From: Actinomycetales bacterium UBA1416
Lineage (GTDB): Bacteria; Actinomycetota; Actinomycetes; Actinomycetales; Actinomycetaceae
Direction of reading: 5' to 3'
NCBI GenBank assembly: GCA_002304945.1
Contig: DBPQ01000042.1
Location: 1 to 20,159, forward strand
DNA: 20,159 nt
In this document: one piece after another, positions 8,172-16,212 of the stretch
Layout: each line of letters begins with the position of its first letter
How positions within the stretch are numbered: the stretch's first letter is position 1
Made by a program: the position numbers and the translations under genes
Notes under the pieces: model-generated
The model's input: only the letters and a program-made list of their open reading frames with translations
Told to the model about the DNA's origin: nothing
The model's database searches: none

Positions 8172-11100
8172 ATGACCACGGCACCAGTCCAACAGCACAC
8201 CGACAGCACGGTCCCGAGCGCAGCGGGCCAGGAGCGCGCCGCCGCCCTGGTCGACCTGTACGGCCGCCGCTTCCACCGCATCCCGGGCTATGACCGGACG
8301 CCCCCGTTCTTCATGACGCTCGTGAGCTCCAGTGACGTGTGGCTCTTCATCTCGAGCACCGGGGGGCTCACGGCCGGCCGCGTGGATGCGGAGAATGCGC
8401 TCTTCCCCTACTACACCGACGACAAGGTCGCCGAGAGCGCGGGGCGCACGGGCGGCCTCACCATCCTGCGCGTCGGGAAGTCCGGAACCCACTGGCAGCC
8501 GTTCGGCGAGGTCCGGCCGGGAGACCCCGAGGTGGAGCGCACGCTGTACAAGGACGTCCTCGGCACCACACTCGTGTTCGAGGAGGTCCGCCCGGATCTC
8601 GGCCTCCGCTTCCGGGTGACGTGGGAGACCAGCGCACGCCACGGCGTCGTGCGGAGCTGTGAGCTGACGGCGGTGGGAGACCAGCCGTGCGAGGCCGAGC
8701 TCGTCGACGGTCTCGTCAACCTCCTGCCCGCCGGCACGAGCCAGCAGGTGCAGAACGAGCTGAGCAACCTCCTCGACGCCTACAAGCGCAGCGAACTCGA
8801 CGCCGCCACCGGCCTCGGGATCTTCCACCTCAACGCCTCCCTCACCGACCTCGCCGAGCCGAGCGAGTCCCTCCGGGCGAACGTGGCGTGGCAGGTGGGC
8901 CTCACCGACGTCACCCACCTCCTCTCCACCCGGCAGGTCGCGGCCTTCACCCGCGGCGACGCCGTCACGGAGGAGACCGAGGTGCGCGGCGAGCGCGGTG
9001 CCTACCTCCTGCGCACCCGGCTCTCCCTCGCCCCCGGCGAGACCCGGTCCTGGCGCATCGCCGCGGACGTGGACCACGACGCGGCCGACGTCGTCGCCCT
9101 CCTCACCCAGCTCCGTGACGCGCAGCAGCTCGCCACGGACCTCGAGGCCGACGTCACCCGTACCCGCGACGAGCTGGCGGCGATCCTCGCCGCCACCGAT
9201 GCGGCCCAGCTCACGGGCGACGAGGTCGCGACCGCCCACCACGTGGCGAACGTCCTGTTCAACACCATGCGCGGCGGCCTGCCCGCCGACGGCTACACCG
9301 TCGGGGCCGACGACGTCCGGGCCTTCCTCGCCGAGCGCAGCCCCGCGACGGCGCGCCGGTGCGCGCCCACCCTTGCCGCCCTGCCGGAGCGCCTGCGTGC
9401 GGACGAGCTGATCGCGCTCGCCGACGACGCCGGCGACCCGGACCTCTGGCGCCTCTTCACCGAGTACCTGCCGCTCACGTTCAGCCGCCGGCACGGGGAC
9501 CCGAGCCGGCCGTGGAACAAGTTCCGGATCGTCCTGCGGGACGAGCACGGCAACCCCCGGCTCGAGTACCAGGGCAACTGGCGGGACATCTTCCAGAACT
9601 GGGAGGCCCTCGCCTGGTCCTTCCCGGAGTACGTGGAGTCGATGATCACGATCTTCCTCGACGCCACGACGGCGGACGGCTACAACCCCTACCGGATCTC
9701 GCGGTCCGGCATCGACTGGGAGGTGCCCGAGCCGGAGAACCCCTGGTCGAACATCGGCTACTGGAGCGACCACCAGATCATCTACCTGCTGAAGCTGCTG
9801 GAGACCTCCGAGCGCTTCCGCCCCGGCCGGCTCCGCGAGCTGACGGACAGGGCGGTGTTCACGCACGCCGACGTCCCCTACCGGATCGCGTCCTACGAGC
9901 AGACGCTCGCCGACCCCTACGACACCATCGCCTTCGACGATGAGCACCAGGCGCTCGTCGAGGAGCGGGTGGCGCGCGAGGGCGCCGACGGACGCCTCGT
10001 CCACACCGCGGACGGCGACCTGGTGCGGGTAACCCTCGCCGAGAAGCTCCTGCTCCTCCTGCTGGCCAAGCTGGTCAACCTCGTGCCGAGCGGCGGCATC
10101 TGGATGAACACGCAGCGCCCGGAGTGGAACGACGCCAACAACGCTCTCGTCGGCCGCGGCCTGTCCGTGGTGACGCTCGCCTACCTGCGCCGCTACATCC
10201 CGTTCGTCCGCGACCTGCTCGCCGACGACGTCACCGTGACGCCGGAGCTGCGCGAGCTGCTCGGGACGGTCCTTGACGTGCTGACGGACCACGCGGGCGA
10301 CGACGTCGACGGCGAGCGCCGTCGTGCCGTCATGGACGCCCTCGGGGCGGCCGGGACCGCCTACCGCGAGCGGGTCTACTCAGGGATGACGGACCAGCGC
10401 GTCACCGTGGCGGCCGGGGAGGTGCGCACCCTCCTCGACCTCGCCGAAGGGCACGTCGAGGCCTCCCTGCGCGCCAACGCCCGCGACGACGCCCTGTACC
10501 ACTCGTACAACATCCTCGACCTCGGTGACGGCCGCGCCGCCGTCCGGCACCTGACCGAGATGCTGGAGGGGCAGGTGGCGGTGCTCTCGAGCGGGTTGCT
10601 GAGCCCACAGGAGTCGGTGGCCCTGCTGGAAAGCCTGCGAGAGAGCGCTCTCTACCGAGCGGACCAGCACAGCTACATCCTCTACCCGAACCGGCAGGTG
10701 CCCAGCTTCCTGGGGCGCAACACGTTCAGCGCGGAGCGGGCCGCGCGTTGCCCGCTCGTGGCCGCACTCGCCGCCGCCGGGGACCGGAGCATCGTGATCC
10801 GCGACGTGCACGGCGACTTCCACTTCGCCGCCCACATCCGCAACGCGAAGGACGTGAAGGCCGCACTCGACGCGCTCTCCGCCGATCCCAACCTCCGCCG
10901 GGTGGTCGAACGGCACCGCGAGGAACTCCTCGGGCTGTTCGAGGACGTCTTCAACCACGCCTCGTTCACCGGCCGCTCCGGATCGTTCTTCGCCTTCGAG
11001 GGGCTCGGCTCCATCTACTGGCACATGGTCTCCAAGCTGCTGCTCGCCGTGCAGGAGACGTTGGAACGGGCCGTGGCGGAAGGCGCGGACGCCGCGACGA

Positions 11101-11621
11101 TCGCCGCGCTCCGCGACGCCTACGAGGACGTGCGGGCCGGCCTCGGGTACTGCAAGACGCCGGAGGTCTACGGCGCCTTCCCCACCGACCCCTACTCCCA
11201 CACCCCCGCCGGCCACGGCGCCCGCCAGCCCGGAATGACCGGCCAGGTCAAGGAGGAGGTCCTCACCCGCATGGGTGAGCTCGGCCTGCGGGTCTGGGAC
11301 GGCCAGGTGGTCATCCGGCCGCTGTTGCTGCGGGCCGAGGAGTGGACGACGGCGCCGGCCACGTTCGCGTACCGCGACGTGGGCGGGGCGGAGCGGTCGA
11401 TCGACCTGCCCGCCGGTTCGCTCGCCTTCACGTTCTGCCAGGTCCCCGTGGTGTACTCGCGCGGCGGCGACGCGGTCTCGGTGACCGCCCACCTCGCCGA
11501 CGGCACCACCATGGACCAGCCCAACGGCGTCCTGAGCCCCGAGCTCAGCGCCTCCATCTTCCGGCGGGACGGCAGGGTCACCTCCCTGTCCGTCCACGTT
11601 CCGGAAGGCACGTCGGCGTAG
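8172..11621 (+). CDS. Large GH94-like protein, putative oligosaccharide phosphorylase
   Basis: A 1149-aa protein with no signal peptide, hence cytosolic. GAGGAAGG lies 6 nt before the ATG. The N-terminal third (for example PFFMTLVSSSDVWLFISSTG, about 39-58) looks like the beta-sandwich of GH94-type enzymes; the rest looks helical, as in an (alpha/alpha)6 barrel. The key clue is PEWNDANNALVGRGLSV (about 651-667), resembling the cellobiose-phosphorylase segment DWNDGMNRVG..GRGES; Asp654 is the candidate general acid. Other striking segments are NWRDIFQNWEALAWSFPEY (from about 468), QHSYILYPNRQVPSF and HTPAGHGARQPGMTGQVKEE (from about 1010). It is longer than classical GH94 enzymes (about 800 aa) and nearer the >1000-aa beta-1,3-glucan phosphorylase families GH149/GH161 as I recall them; family membership is unproven. 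O3 and O4 lie upstream, O5 inside. Likely to process the sugar imported by the 3474-6749 transporter. Confidence 0.8.
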   Translation: MTTAPVQQHTDSTVPSAAGQERAAALVDLYGRRFHRIPGYDRTPPFFMTLVSSSDVWLFISSTGGLTAGRVDAENALFPYYTDDKVAESAGRTGGLTILRVGKSGTHWQPFGEVRPGDPEVERTLYKDVLGTTLVFEEVRPDLGLRFRVTWETSARHGVVRSCELTAVGDQPCEAELVDGLVNLLPAGTSQQVQNELSNLLDAYKRSELDAATGLGIFHLNASLTDLAEPSESLRANVAWQVGLTDVTHLLSTRQVAAFTRGDAVTEETEVRGERGAYLLRTRLSLAPGETRSWRIAADVDHDAADVVALLTQLRDAQQLATDLEADVTRTRDELAAILAATDAAQLTGDEVATAHHVANVLFNTMRGGLPADGYTVGADDVRAFLAERSPATARRCAPTLAALPERLRADELIALADDAGDPDLWRLFTEYLPLTFSRRHGDPSRPWNKFRIVLRDEHGNPRLEYQGNWRDIFQNWEALAWSFPEYVESMITIFLDATTADGYNPYRISRSGIDWEVPEPENPWSNIGYWSDHQIIYLLKLLETSERFRPGRLRELTDRAVFTHADVPYRIASYEQTLADPYDTIAFDDEHQALVEERVAREGADGRLVHTADGDLVRVTLAEKLLLLLLAKLVNLVPSGGIWMNTQRPEWNDANNALVGRGLSVVTLAYLRRYIPFVRDLLADDVTVTPELRELLGTVLDVLTDHAGDDVDGERRRAVMDALGAAGTAYRERVYSGMTDQRVTVAAGEVRTLLDLAEGHVEASLRANARDDALYHSYNILDLGDGRAAVRHLTEMLEGQVAVLSSGLLSPQESVALLESLRESALYRADQHSYILYPNRQVPSFLGRNTFSAERAARCPLVAALAAAGDRSIVIRDVHGDFHFAAHIRNAKDVKAALDALSADPNLRRVVERHREELLGLFEDVFNHASFTGRSGSFFAFEGLGSIYWHMVSKLLLAVQETLERAVAEGADAATIAALRDAYEDVRAGLGYCKTPEVYGAFPTDPYSHTPAGHGARQPGMTGQVKEEVLTRMGELGLRVWDGQVVIRPLLLRAEEWTTAPATFAYRDVGGAERSIDLPAGSLAFTFCQVPVVYSRGGDAVSVTAHLADGTTMDQPNGVLSPELSASIFRRDGRVTSLSVHVPEGTSA
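10640..10653. promoter_or_regulatory. Intragenic LacI-type operator O5
   Basis: The exact 14-bp core AGAGAGCGCTCTCT lies inside the GH94-like coding region, encoding RESALY (codons CGA GAG AGC GCT CTC TAC). CGA and GCT are A/T-ending codons unusual in this GC-rich gene, so the DNA motif itself may be selected. It is 2.5 kb downstream of O4. Confidence 0.55.
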
Positions 11622-11648
11622 CCGGCGGCCGGCGCCCCCGCCAAGTAG

Positions 11649-11732
11649 ATGCTCACCGACGAGAGGACCATCGGCGGAAACGTCGGTGGCACCATCGACC
11701 TTGACCTCACGTTCCCGCAGGAGTTGCGGTAG
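11649..11732 (+). other. 27-codon orphan reading frame, possible gene remnant
   Basis: ATG 11649 to TAG 11732 reads MLTDERTIGGNVGG followed by TIDLDLTFPQELR. The end, with alternating IDLDLTF and PQELR, looks like the C-terminal strand of a beta-sandwich domain rather than random high-GC translation. No ribosome site is visible. It may be the tail of a deleted gene, or simply noise; no match is recognised. Confidence 0.22.
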
Positions 11733-11759
11733 CGAGGGAGGACATCCCGCCCATGATCC

Positions 11760-11800
11760 GGGGCGGGCAGTGCGGTGGGGGCGCCGGCACTGCCCGCCCC
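11760..11800 (+). terminator. Strong terminator after the GH94-like gene
   Basis: GGGGCGGGCAGTGC (11760-11773) and GCACTGCCCGCCCC (11787-11800) form a perfect 14-bp stem with a 13-nt loop, followed by TCTCCCT. An upstream CCCGCCC (about 11747-11753) could compete for the left arm. It lies about 140 bp after the stop codon. Confidence 0.8.
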
Positions 11801-12012
11801 TCTCCCTGCTCGCCCCGCTCGCCTTCACGGCCCCGTTGGCCCCCCGATCCCCAGCACCGGTCCCCCGCCCCCGCTGTGCGATCTCGCCCCCGCTGCCATC
11901 TCGCCCCCAACGTCCACACCCCAGATCGTTCGTGTCAGTGGTCGCTGCCAGACTTGTCATGTGCCCGGAACACCGGGCACACCAGACAGAATCGGCGGAA
12001 GCGCAAGGGGGG
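11801..12012 (+). other. Leader region of the HNH gene with direct repeat and palindrome
   Basis: This C-rich stretch has no credible gene. It contains an 11-bp direct repeat ATCTCGCCCCC at 11881-11891 and 11898-11908, and a hairpin TGTGCCCGG-aaca-CCGGGCACA at 11960-11981 (9-bp perfect stem) placed 34 bp before the start codon. The palindrome could be an operator or a translation-limiting leader structure. No convincing -35/-10 pair was found. Confidence 0.5.
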
Positions 12013-12015
12013 ATG

Positions 12016-13401
12016 ATGGCCACGCCACTGACGACGTCGGAGCTGACGACGTCGGAGCTCGCCAGCCTCGCCGCGCGCCTGTCCGCCATGCCGGCCGCCG
12101 TCGCCGAGACGGAGAACATCTCCCGGATCACGCTCCTCGAGAAGCTGAAGGGGATCTGCGCCGCGGCGCAGGCACGGGAGGCCGCTGCGCTCGACGAGTC
12201 GCGCCGCGCGGACGAGGCCGCCCGTGGCATCCCAGCCGCGCAACGTGGCAGGGGCGTCGCCAATGAGATCGCACTGGCCCGCCGGGACGGACCATGGCAC
12301 GGCTCCCGCCACCTCGGCCTGGCGCGGGCGCTCGTCCACGAACTGCCCCACACCATGGCCGCCCTCCGGCAGGGTGCGATCTCCGAATGGCGGGCCACCA
12401 TCGTGTGTCGCGAGACCGCCTGGCTCCCCACCGAGTCGCGCACCCGCGTGGATGAACTGCTCGCCCCCCACCTCCTCACCCTCGGTGACAAGGCCCTCGC
12501 CGCCAAGGCTCGGGCCCTCGCCCAGTCGCTCGACCCGGCCGAGACGGTCCGCCACCTCGCCCGCGCCGAGCGGGAGCGTTGCGTGACCACCCGGCCCGCC
12601 CCGGACTCGATGGTCTACCTGACCGCCCTCCTCCCGATGGCCCAGGGGATCGCCGCGTGGGCCAACCTCGACCGCACCGCCCGCGCCCTCATCGGCACGG
12701 GAGAGGCCGGCCAACGCAGCCGCGGCCAGGTCATGGCGGACACGCTCGTCGAGCGGCTCACCGGGCAGGCCACCGCGAGCGCCGTGCCCGTGGAGGTCCA
12801 CCTCGTGATGACGGACCGGACTCTCCTCGGCGGCGACGGCGAGTCCACCTCCGCCTGGCTCACCGGGCACGGCCCCCTCCCCGCCGCCGCGGCACGAGAC
12901 CTGCTCGACCCCCGCCACGACCACCCCGATCCCGCCAAGACCATCCGCGTTTGGCTCCGACGCCTCTACGAGAACCCGGCGAACGGCCAGCTCGCCGCGA
13001 TGGAGTCCACCCGCCGCGAGTTCGCCGGCAACCTGCGCCGCATGCTCGTTCTCCGGGACGACACCTGCCGCACCCCCTGGTGCGATGCCCCCATCCGCCA
13101 CGCCGACCACGCCCGGCCCCACGCCGACGGCGGCACCACCAGCTACGACAACGGCTCCGGCCTCTGCGCCCGGTGCAACCTCGACAAGGAAGCGCTCGGC
13201 TGGCGCCACCGCGCCACGGCGGACCACCTCACGGTCACCACCCCCACCGGCCACACCTACACCACGGCCTCGCCACCGCTCGTCCGCGGTCGCGTGGGGG
13301 AGGTGCGAGACCATCCACCCAACGGCAAGGCCGAGGAGTACCTCGGCGCCGTCGTCGACATCCAGTACATGAACCTGCAGCGCGAACTGCGGGCGGGCTG
13401 A
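12016..13401 (+). CDS. DUF222 / HNH endonuclease domain protein (13E12-type)
   Basis: A 461-aa protein with an N-terminal helical DUF222 region and a C-terminal HNH nuclease (about 345-395). The HNH part shows Cys351 and Cys356 (TCRTPWCD), the HADH pair (His362, His365), PHADGGTTSYDNG and GLCARCN, so the zinc-knuckle and catalytic histidines are present. This family is abundant and multicopy in Actinobacteria (related to mycobacterial REP13E12 proteins); DNA cleavage is predicted but its biological role is not established. AAGGGG lies 5 nt before ATG 12016; ATG 12013 is equally in frame but too close. The frame is open further upstream, but that part is Pro/Arg-rich and not protein-like. The N terminus carries a 15-bp tandem duplication (12028-12057) encoding LTTSE twice. 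Confidence 0.9.
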   Translation: MATPLTTSELTTSELASLAARLSAMPAAVAETENISRITLLEKLKGICAAAQAREAAALDESRRADEAARGIPAAQRGRGVANEIALARRDGPWHGSRHLGLARALVHELPHTMAALRQGAISEWRATIVCRETAWLPTESRTRVDELLAPHLLTLGDKALAAKARALAQSLDPAETVRHLARAERERCVTTRPAPDSMVYLTALLPMAQGIAAWANLDRTARALIGTGEAGQRSRGQVMADTLVERLTGQATASAVPVEVHLVMTDRTLLGGDGESTSAWLTGHGPLPAAAARDLLDPRHDHPDPAKTIRVWLRRLYENPANGQLAAMESTRREFAGNLRRMLVLRDDTCRTPWCDAPIRHADHARPHADGGTTSYDNGSGLCARCNLDKEALGWRHRATADHLTVTTPTGHTYTTASPPLVRGRVGEVRDHPPNGKAEEYLGAVVDIQYMNLQRELRAG

Positions 13402-13439
13402 CCCCCGACCGGCACCGCCGCCCAACTGCCGCCTGCCGC

Positions 13440-13796
13440 CTACTGCCGCGAGGCGAAGTACTCCTGGAACTCCTTGAACGCCGCGAAGGCGCGCGGGCCG
13501 TACACGGTGCCCGGGCCGCCGTCGAGGAGGATGGTGACGCCGATGGCCTCGGCCACCTCCTGTTCGGTGGCGCCGGCGCGGGCCGCGGCGCGGGCGTGGG
13601 TGGCGATGCACCCGTCGCACTTCTGGCTGACACCGAGAGCCAACGCGATGAGTTCCTTCGTCTTGGTGTCCAACGCCCCGGCCGTCATCGCGGCCTTCCC
13701 GAGTGCGGAGAAGCCCTGGTAGACGTCGGGGATCAGCTTGCGGAGCTGGATCGCGGGTTCACGGAGCTCGTCGAGCACCTCACGGCCGTGGGTCAT
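13440..13796 (-). CDS. Carboxymuconolactone decarboxylase / AhpD-like protein
   Basis: A 118-aa helical protein of the CMD family. The redox signature KCDGCIATHARAA contains Cys60, Cys63 and His67, and Glu48 lies in the preceding helix, matching the AhpD-type CxxC...H active site rather than a true decarboxylase. DGGPGTVYGPRAFAAFKEF is the typical C terminus. Such proteins are thought to be small thiol-disulfide reductases or peroxidases. The ATG at 13796 follows GAGGACG. It begins 10 nt after the kinase-like gene at 13807, so the two form an operon. A catalase lies divergently upstream, so an oxidative-stress theme is possible but only inferred. Confidence 0.9.
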   Translation of the reverse strand: MTHGREVLDELREPAIQLRKLIPDVYQGFSALGKAAMTAGALDTKTKELIALALGVSQKCDGCIATHARAAARAGATEQEVAEAIGVTILLDGGPGTVYGPRAFAAFKEFQEYFASRQ

Positions 13797-13806
13797 GTCG
13801 TCGTCC

Positions 13807-14460
13807 TCACTGCTGGGTCGGTTCGGTTGGTTGGGGCCGCTCGGCCTTCGCCCGGGCGGCGCCTGCGATCAGGTCCGCGCAGGTCGCGGCTGGCATGTGG
13901 GAGGTGTTGAACACCATGTCGTAGGAGGAGTTGTCCAGCGGGTTCCACCCGAAGAGCTCGATGGAGATCTGCGAGCGGACCTCGTCGTTCCACTGCTCCT
14001 GCTCCTCGGCCTCCTCCAGCGTGATGCCCTGCGCCGCGGCGGCCCGCTCGATGCGGTCACGCACCGGGCCGTCGAGCTGCACGTGGAGCGCACCCGGCCA
14101 GTCCCGCAGGATGTGGGTTGCCGCCCGGCCCATGAACACCCCACCCCTCTCTGCCTCGGCGCGCACGTCCGCGGTGATCTGGGCGGCGATCCGCTCGTTG
14201 CGCTCCTGGACGCCGCGCAACAGCTCACTCCGCTGGTAGCCGCGCAACGACGAACCCGTGGCGCCGACCAGGAACCAGATCTCGCCGTCGCCCTCCCCGA
14301 TGCGGCCGGAGCGGCCGGCAGCTGCGACCTCCGCGGGGGTGAAGCGCTGGCTGTGCGCCTCCACACCGAGACGCTCGGCCACGAGCGCGGCGACCTCCTC
14401 CATCCCCGCGCCGTAGGCCTCCCAGAGGGTGACCACCGGCCGGCGTCCCGTCGTGTCCAT
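13807..14460 (-). CDS. Cytidylate-kinase-like family protein
   Basis: About 217 aa. The opening VVTLWEAYGAGMEEVAALVAERLG aligns with the family pattern I(T)IS..YGSGG..IA..LAE.LG, but the P-loop reads YGAGM with no Lys-Ser/Thr, as in this kinase-like group. VFMGRAATHILRD resembles the GRG....L strand and VQLDGPVRDRIERA the lid region. SSYDMVFNTSHM matches the YDLVLNTS motif of the family. Whether it phosphorylates a nucleotide is unknown. I prefer ATG 14460 because GAGGG lies 4 nt upstream; GTG 14490 (10 residues longer) is possible. It is first of two genes with the CMD protein and divergent from the catalase gene. Confidence 0.82.
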   Translation of the reverse strand: MDTTGRRPVVTLWEAYGAGMEEVAALVAERLGVEAHSQRFTPAEVAAAGRSGRIGEGDGEIWFLVGATGSSLRGYQRSELLRGVQERNERIAAQITADVRAEAERGGVFMGRAATHILRDWPGALHVQLDGPVRDRIERAAAAQGITLEEAEEQEQWNDEVRSQISIELFGWNPLDNSSYDMVFNTSHMPAATCADLIAGAARAKAERPQPTEPTQQ

Positions 14461-14585
14461 CGCGCCCTCATCCGTCGTCGTCTCGCCCACCCCAATGCTG
14501 TCACGTCCGGGCGCGGCGCGGGCGGCGTGCGAGTACCGTGGAAGAGGTACCAGACCTCAAGGCCCACTCTCGAAGGAGACGCACG

Positions 14586-16145
14586 ATGAGTGACATGCCC
14601 ACCCCCACCGTCGACCGTTCAGGTTCCACCCAGGCGCACGGCGCGCCGGCCGCGAGCGACAGGAACTCCCTGTCCCTCTCGCCCAACGGCCCCCTCCTGC
14701 TGCACGACGTGCACCTCGTGGACACGCTCGCCCACTTCAACCGCGAGAACGTCCCGGAACGCCGCCCGCACGCCAAGGGCGCCGGCGCGTTCGGCGAGTT
14801 CGAGACGACGGCGGACGTCACCCGGTGGACGAAGGCCGCCCTCTTCCAGCCCGGCGTCAAGACCCGGATGCTGGCCCGCTTCTCCACCGTGGCCGGCGAA
14901 CTCGGCTCCCCCGACACCTGGCGGGACGTGCGCGGATTCTCGCTGAAGTTCTACACGATCGAGGGCAACTACGACATGGTCGGGAACAACACCCCGATCT
15001 TCTTCGTCCGCGACCCCATGAAGTTCCCCCACTTCATCCGCTCCCAGAAGCGGCTGCCGGACTCGGGCCTGCGGGACAACAACATGCAGTGGGACTTCTG
15101 GACCCTGAACCCGGAGTCGGCGCACCAGGTCACCTACCTCATGGGTGACCGCGGCCTGCCGAAGACGTGGCGCAACATGAATGGCTACAGCTCCCACACC
15201 TACATGTGGATCAATGCTTCCGGCGAGCGCTTCTGGGTGAAGTACCACTTCCACAGCCTGCAGGGCGTCGAGAACCTCACGGGTGAGGAAGCCGAGAAGA
15301 TCGCCGGCGCGGACGCGGACTTCCACCGCCGTGACCTCTTCAACGCGATCAAGGCCGGGGACTTCCCGCAGTGGCGCCTCTCCGTCCAGGTGATGCCCTA
15401 CGAGGACGCGAAGACCTACCGCTTCAACCCCTTCGACCTCACCAAGATCTGGCCGCACGCGGACTACCCGCTCCACGAGGTCGGCGTCATGACCCTGAAC
15501 GAGAACCCCGCGAACTTCTTCGCGCAGATCGAGCAGGCCGGGTTCGCGCCGTCCAACATCGTGCCCGGCATCGGGTTCTCCCCGGACAAGATGCTGCTCG
15601 GCCGGGTGTTCTCCTACGCGGACGCCCACCGCGCCCGCATCGGCACGAACTTCGACCAACTGCCCGTCAACCGGCCGATCGTCGAGACGAACACGTACCA
15701 CGCCGACGGCGCCATGACCTACCACCACACCGGCGCAGCCGCCGTCTACGCCCCCAACAGCGTGGGCCGGCCGTACTCGGACTTCGAGGGCCGCGTCGAC
15801 GACGGCTGGGAGGCCGACGGCGAGATGGTCCGCCAGGCGTACTTCCTCCACCCCGAGGACGACGACTTCGGCCAGGCGGGCACCCTGGTCCGTGAGGTAT
15901 TCGACCAGGACCAGCGTGACCGCCTCGTCGACACCGTCTCCACCATCCTGTGCGACGGCGTCTCCGAGCCGGTCCTCGAGCGCGCCTTCTGGTACTGGAA
16001 GTCGATCGACCCCACGGTCGGCGCCGCCATCGAGGCGAGGGTCCGCGCCGGAGCGGACGGCCCCAACCCCGGCTTCCACACCGAGGAGTCTCGGGCCGAG
16101 GCCGCGGACGCCCTCAAGCAGGAGGACACGAACGCCGAGGGCTGA
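14586..16145 (+). CDS. katA: Monofunctional heme catalase
   Basis: A 519-aa small-subunit catalase that splits hydrogen peroxide to water and oxygen. The active-site block NRENVPERRPHAKGAGAFGEFE carries the distal catalytic His62 (usual pattern RERIPERVVHAKGAGA). The distal Asn is in VGNNTPIFFVRD (134-135), and the proximal heme Tyr344 is in RVFSYADAHRARIG. NADPH-binding-region and C-terminal features fit clade 3. The ATG at 14586 has AAGGAG 7 nt upstream; the in-frame extension to 14538 lacks homology. A TACCGT at 14534-14539 could be its -10. A strong terminator follows at once. The symbol is generic: katA is commonly used but strain naming varies. Confidence 0.96.
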   Translation: MSDMPTPTVDRSGSTQAHGAPAASDRNSLSLSPNGPLLLHDVHLVDTLAHFNRENVPERRPHAKGAGAFGEFETTADVTRWTKAALFQPGVKTRMLARFSTVAGELGSPDTWRDVRGFSLKFYTIEGNYDMVGNNTPIFFVRDPMKFPHFIRSQKRLPDSGLRDNNMQWDFWTLNPESAHQVTYLMGDRGLPKTWRNMNGYSSHTYMWINASGERFWVKYHFHSLQGVENLTGEEAEKIAGADADFHRRDLFNAIKAGDFPQWRLSVQVMPYEDAKTYRFNPFDLTKIWPHADYPLHEVGVMTLNENPANFFAQIEQAGFAPSNIVPGIGFSPDKMLLGRVFSYADAHRARIGTNFDQLPVNRPIVETNTYHADGAMTYHHTGAAAVYAPNSVGRPYSDFEGRVDDGWEADGEMVRQAYFLHPEDDDFGQAGTLVREVFDQDQRDRLVDTVSTILCDGVSEPVLERAFWYWKSIDPTVGAAIEARVRAGADGPNPGFHTEESRAEAADALKQEDTNAEG

Positions 16146-16151
16146 GAACTC

Positions 16152-16187
16152 GGGAGGGGCTCCACCCGGACGGGTGGGGCCCCTCCC
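16152..16187 (+). terminator. Very strong terminator after the catalase gene
   Basis: Arms 16152-16167 and 16172-16187 pair over 16 bp with one G-U pair, around the loop GGAC. It starts 6 nt after the catalase stop and ends 25 nt before the next start codon. T-tract absent, as is common in this genome. Confidence 0.85.
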
Positions 16188-16200
16188 GCGTCCCCGGCGC

Positions 16201-16206
16201 TAACCT
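16201..16206 (+). promoter_or_regulatory. -10 element for a leaderless EamA transcript
   Basis: TAACCT fits TANNNT and ends exactly 6 nt before the GTG start codon, so transcription should begin at or beside the G of GTG. No Shine-Dalgarno site is present. Confidence 0.55.
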
Positions 16207-16212
16207 GACCCG

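Noticed and set aside
8124..10292. A 722-codon minus-strand open frame opposite the GH94-like gene
   Set aside because: Low-complexity Arg/Gly/Val/Glu composition and no ribosome site; the plus-strand protein has conserved motifs throughout. It is a codon-bias shadow.
11686..12012. N-terminal extension of the HNH protein to 11686
   Set aside because: It crosses the strong terminator at 11760-11800, is Pro/Arg-rich, and a ribosome site sits right before ATG 12016.
10380..12590. A 736-codon minus-strand open frame spanning the enzyme end and the HNH gene
   Set aside because: Runs through two plus-strand genes and a terminator, and shows no recognisable domain.
12016..13401. HNH gene as evidence for a homing or mobile element
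   Set aside because: DUF222/HNH genes are common free-standing chromosomal genes in Actinobacteria; no terminal repeats, target duplication or intron was seen.
14619..16079. A long minus-strand open frame opposite catalase
   Set aside because: The catalase frame carries every active-site motif; the antisense frame is compositionally artificial.
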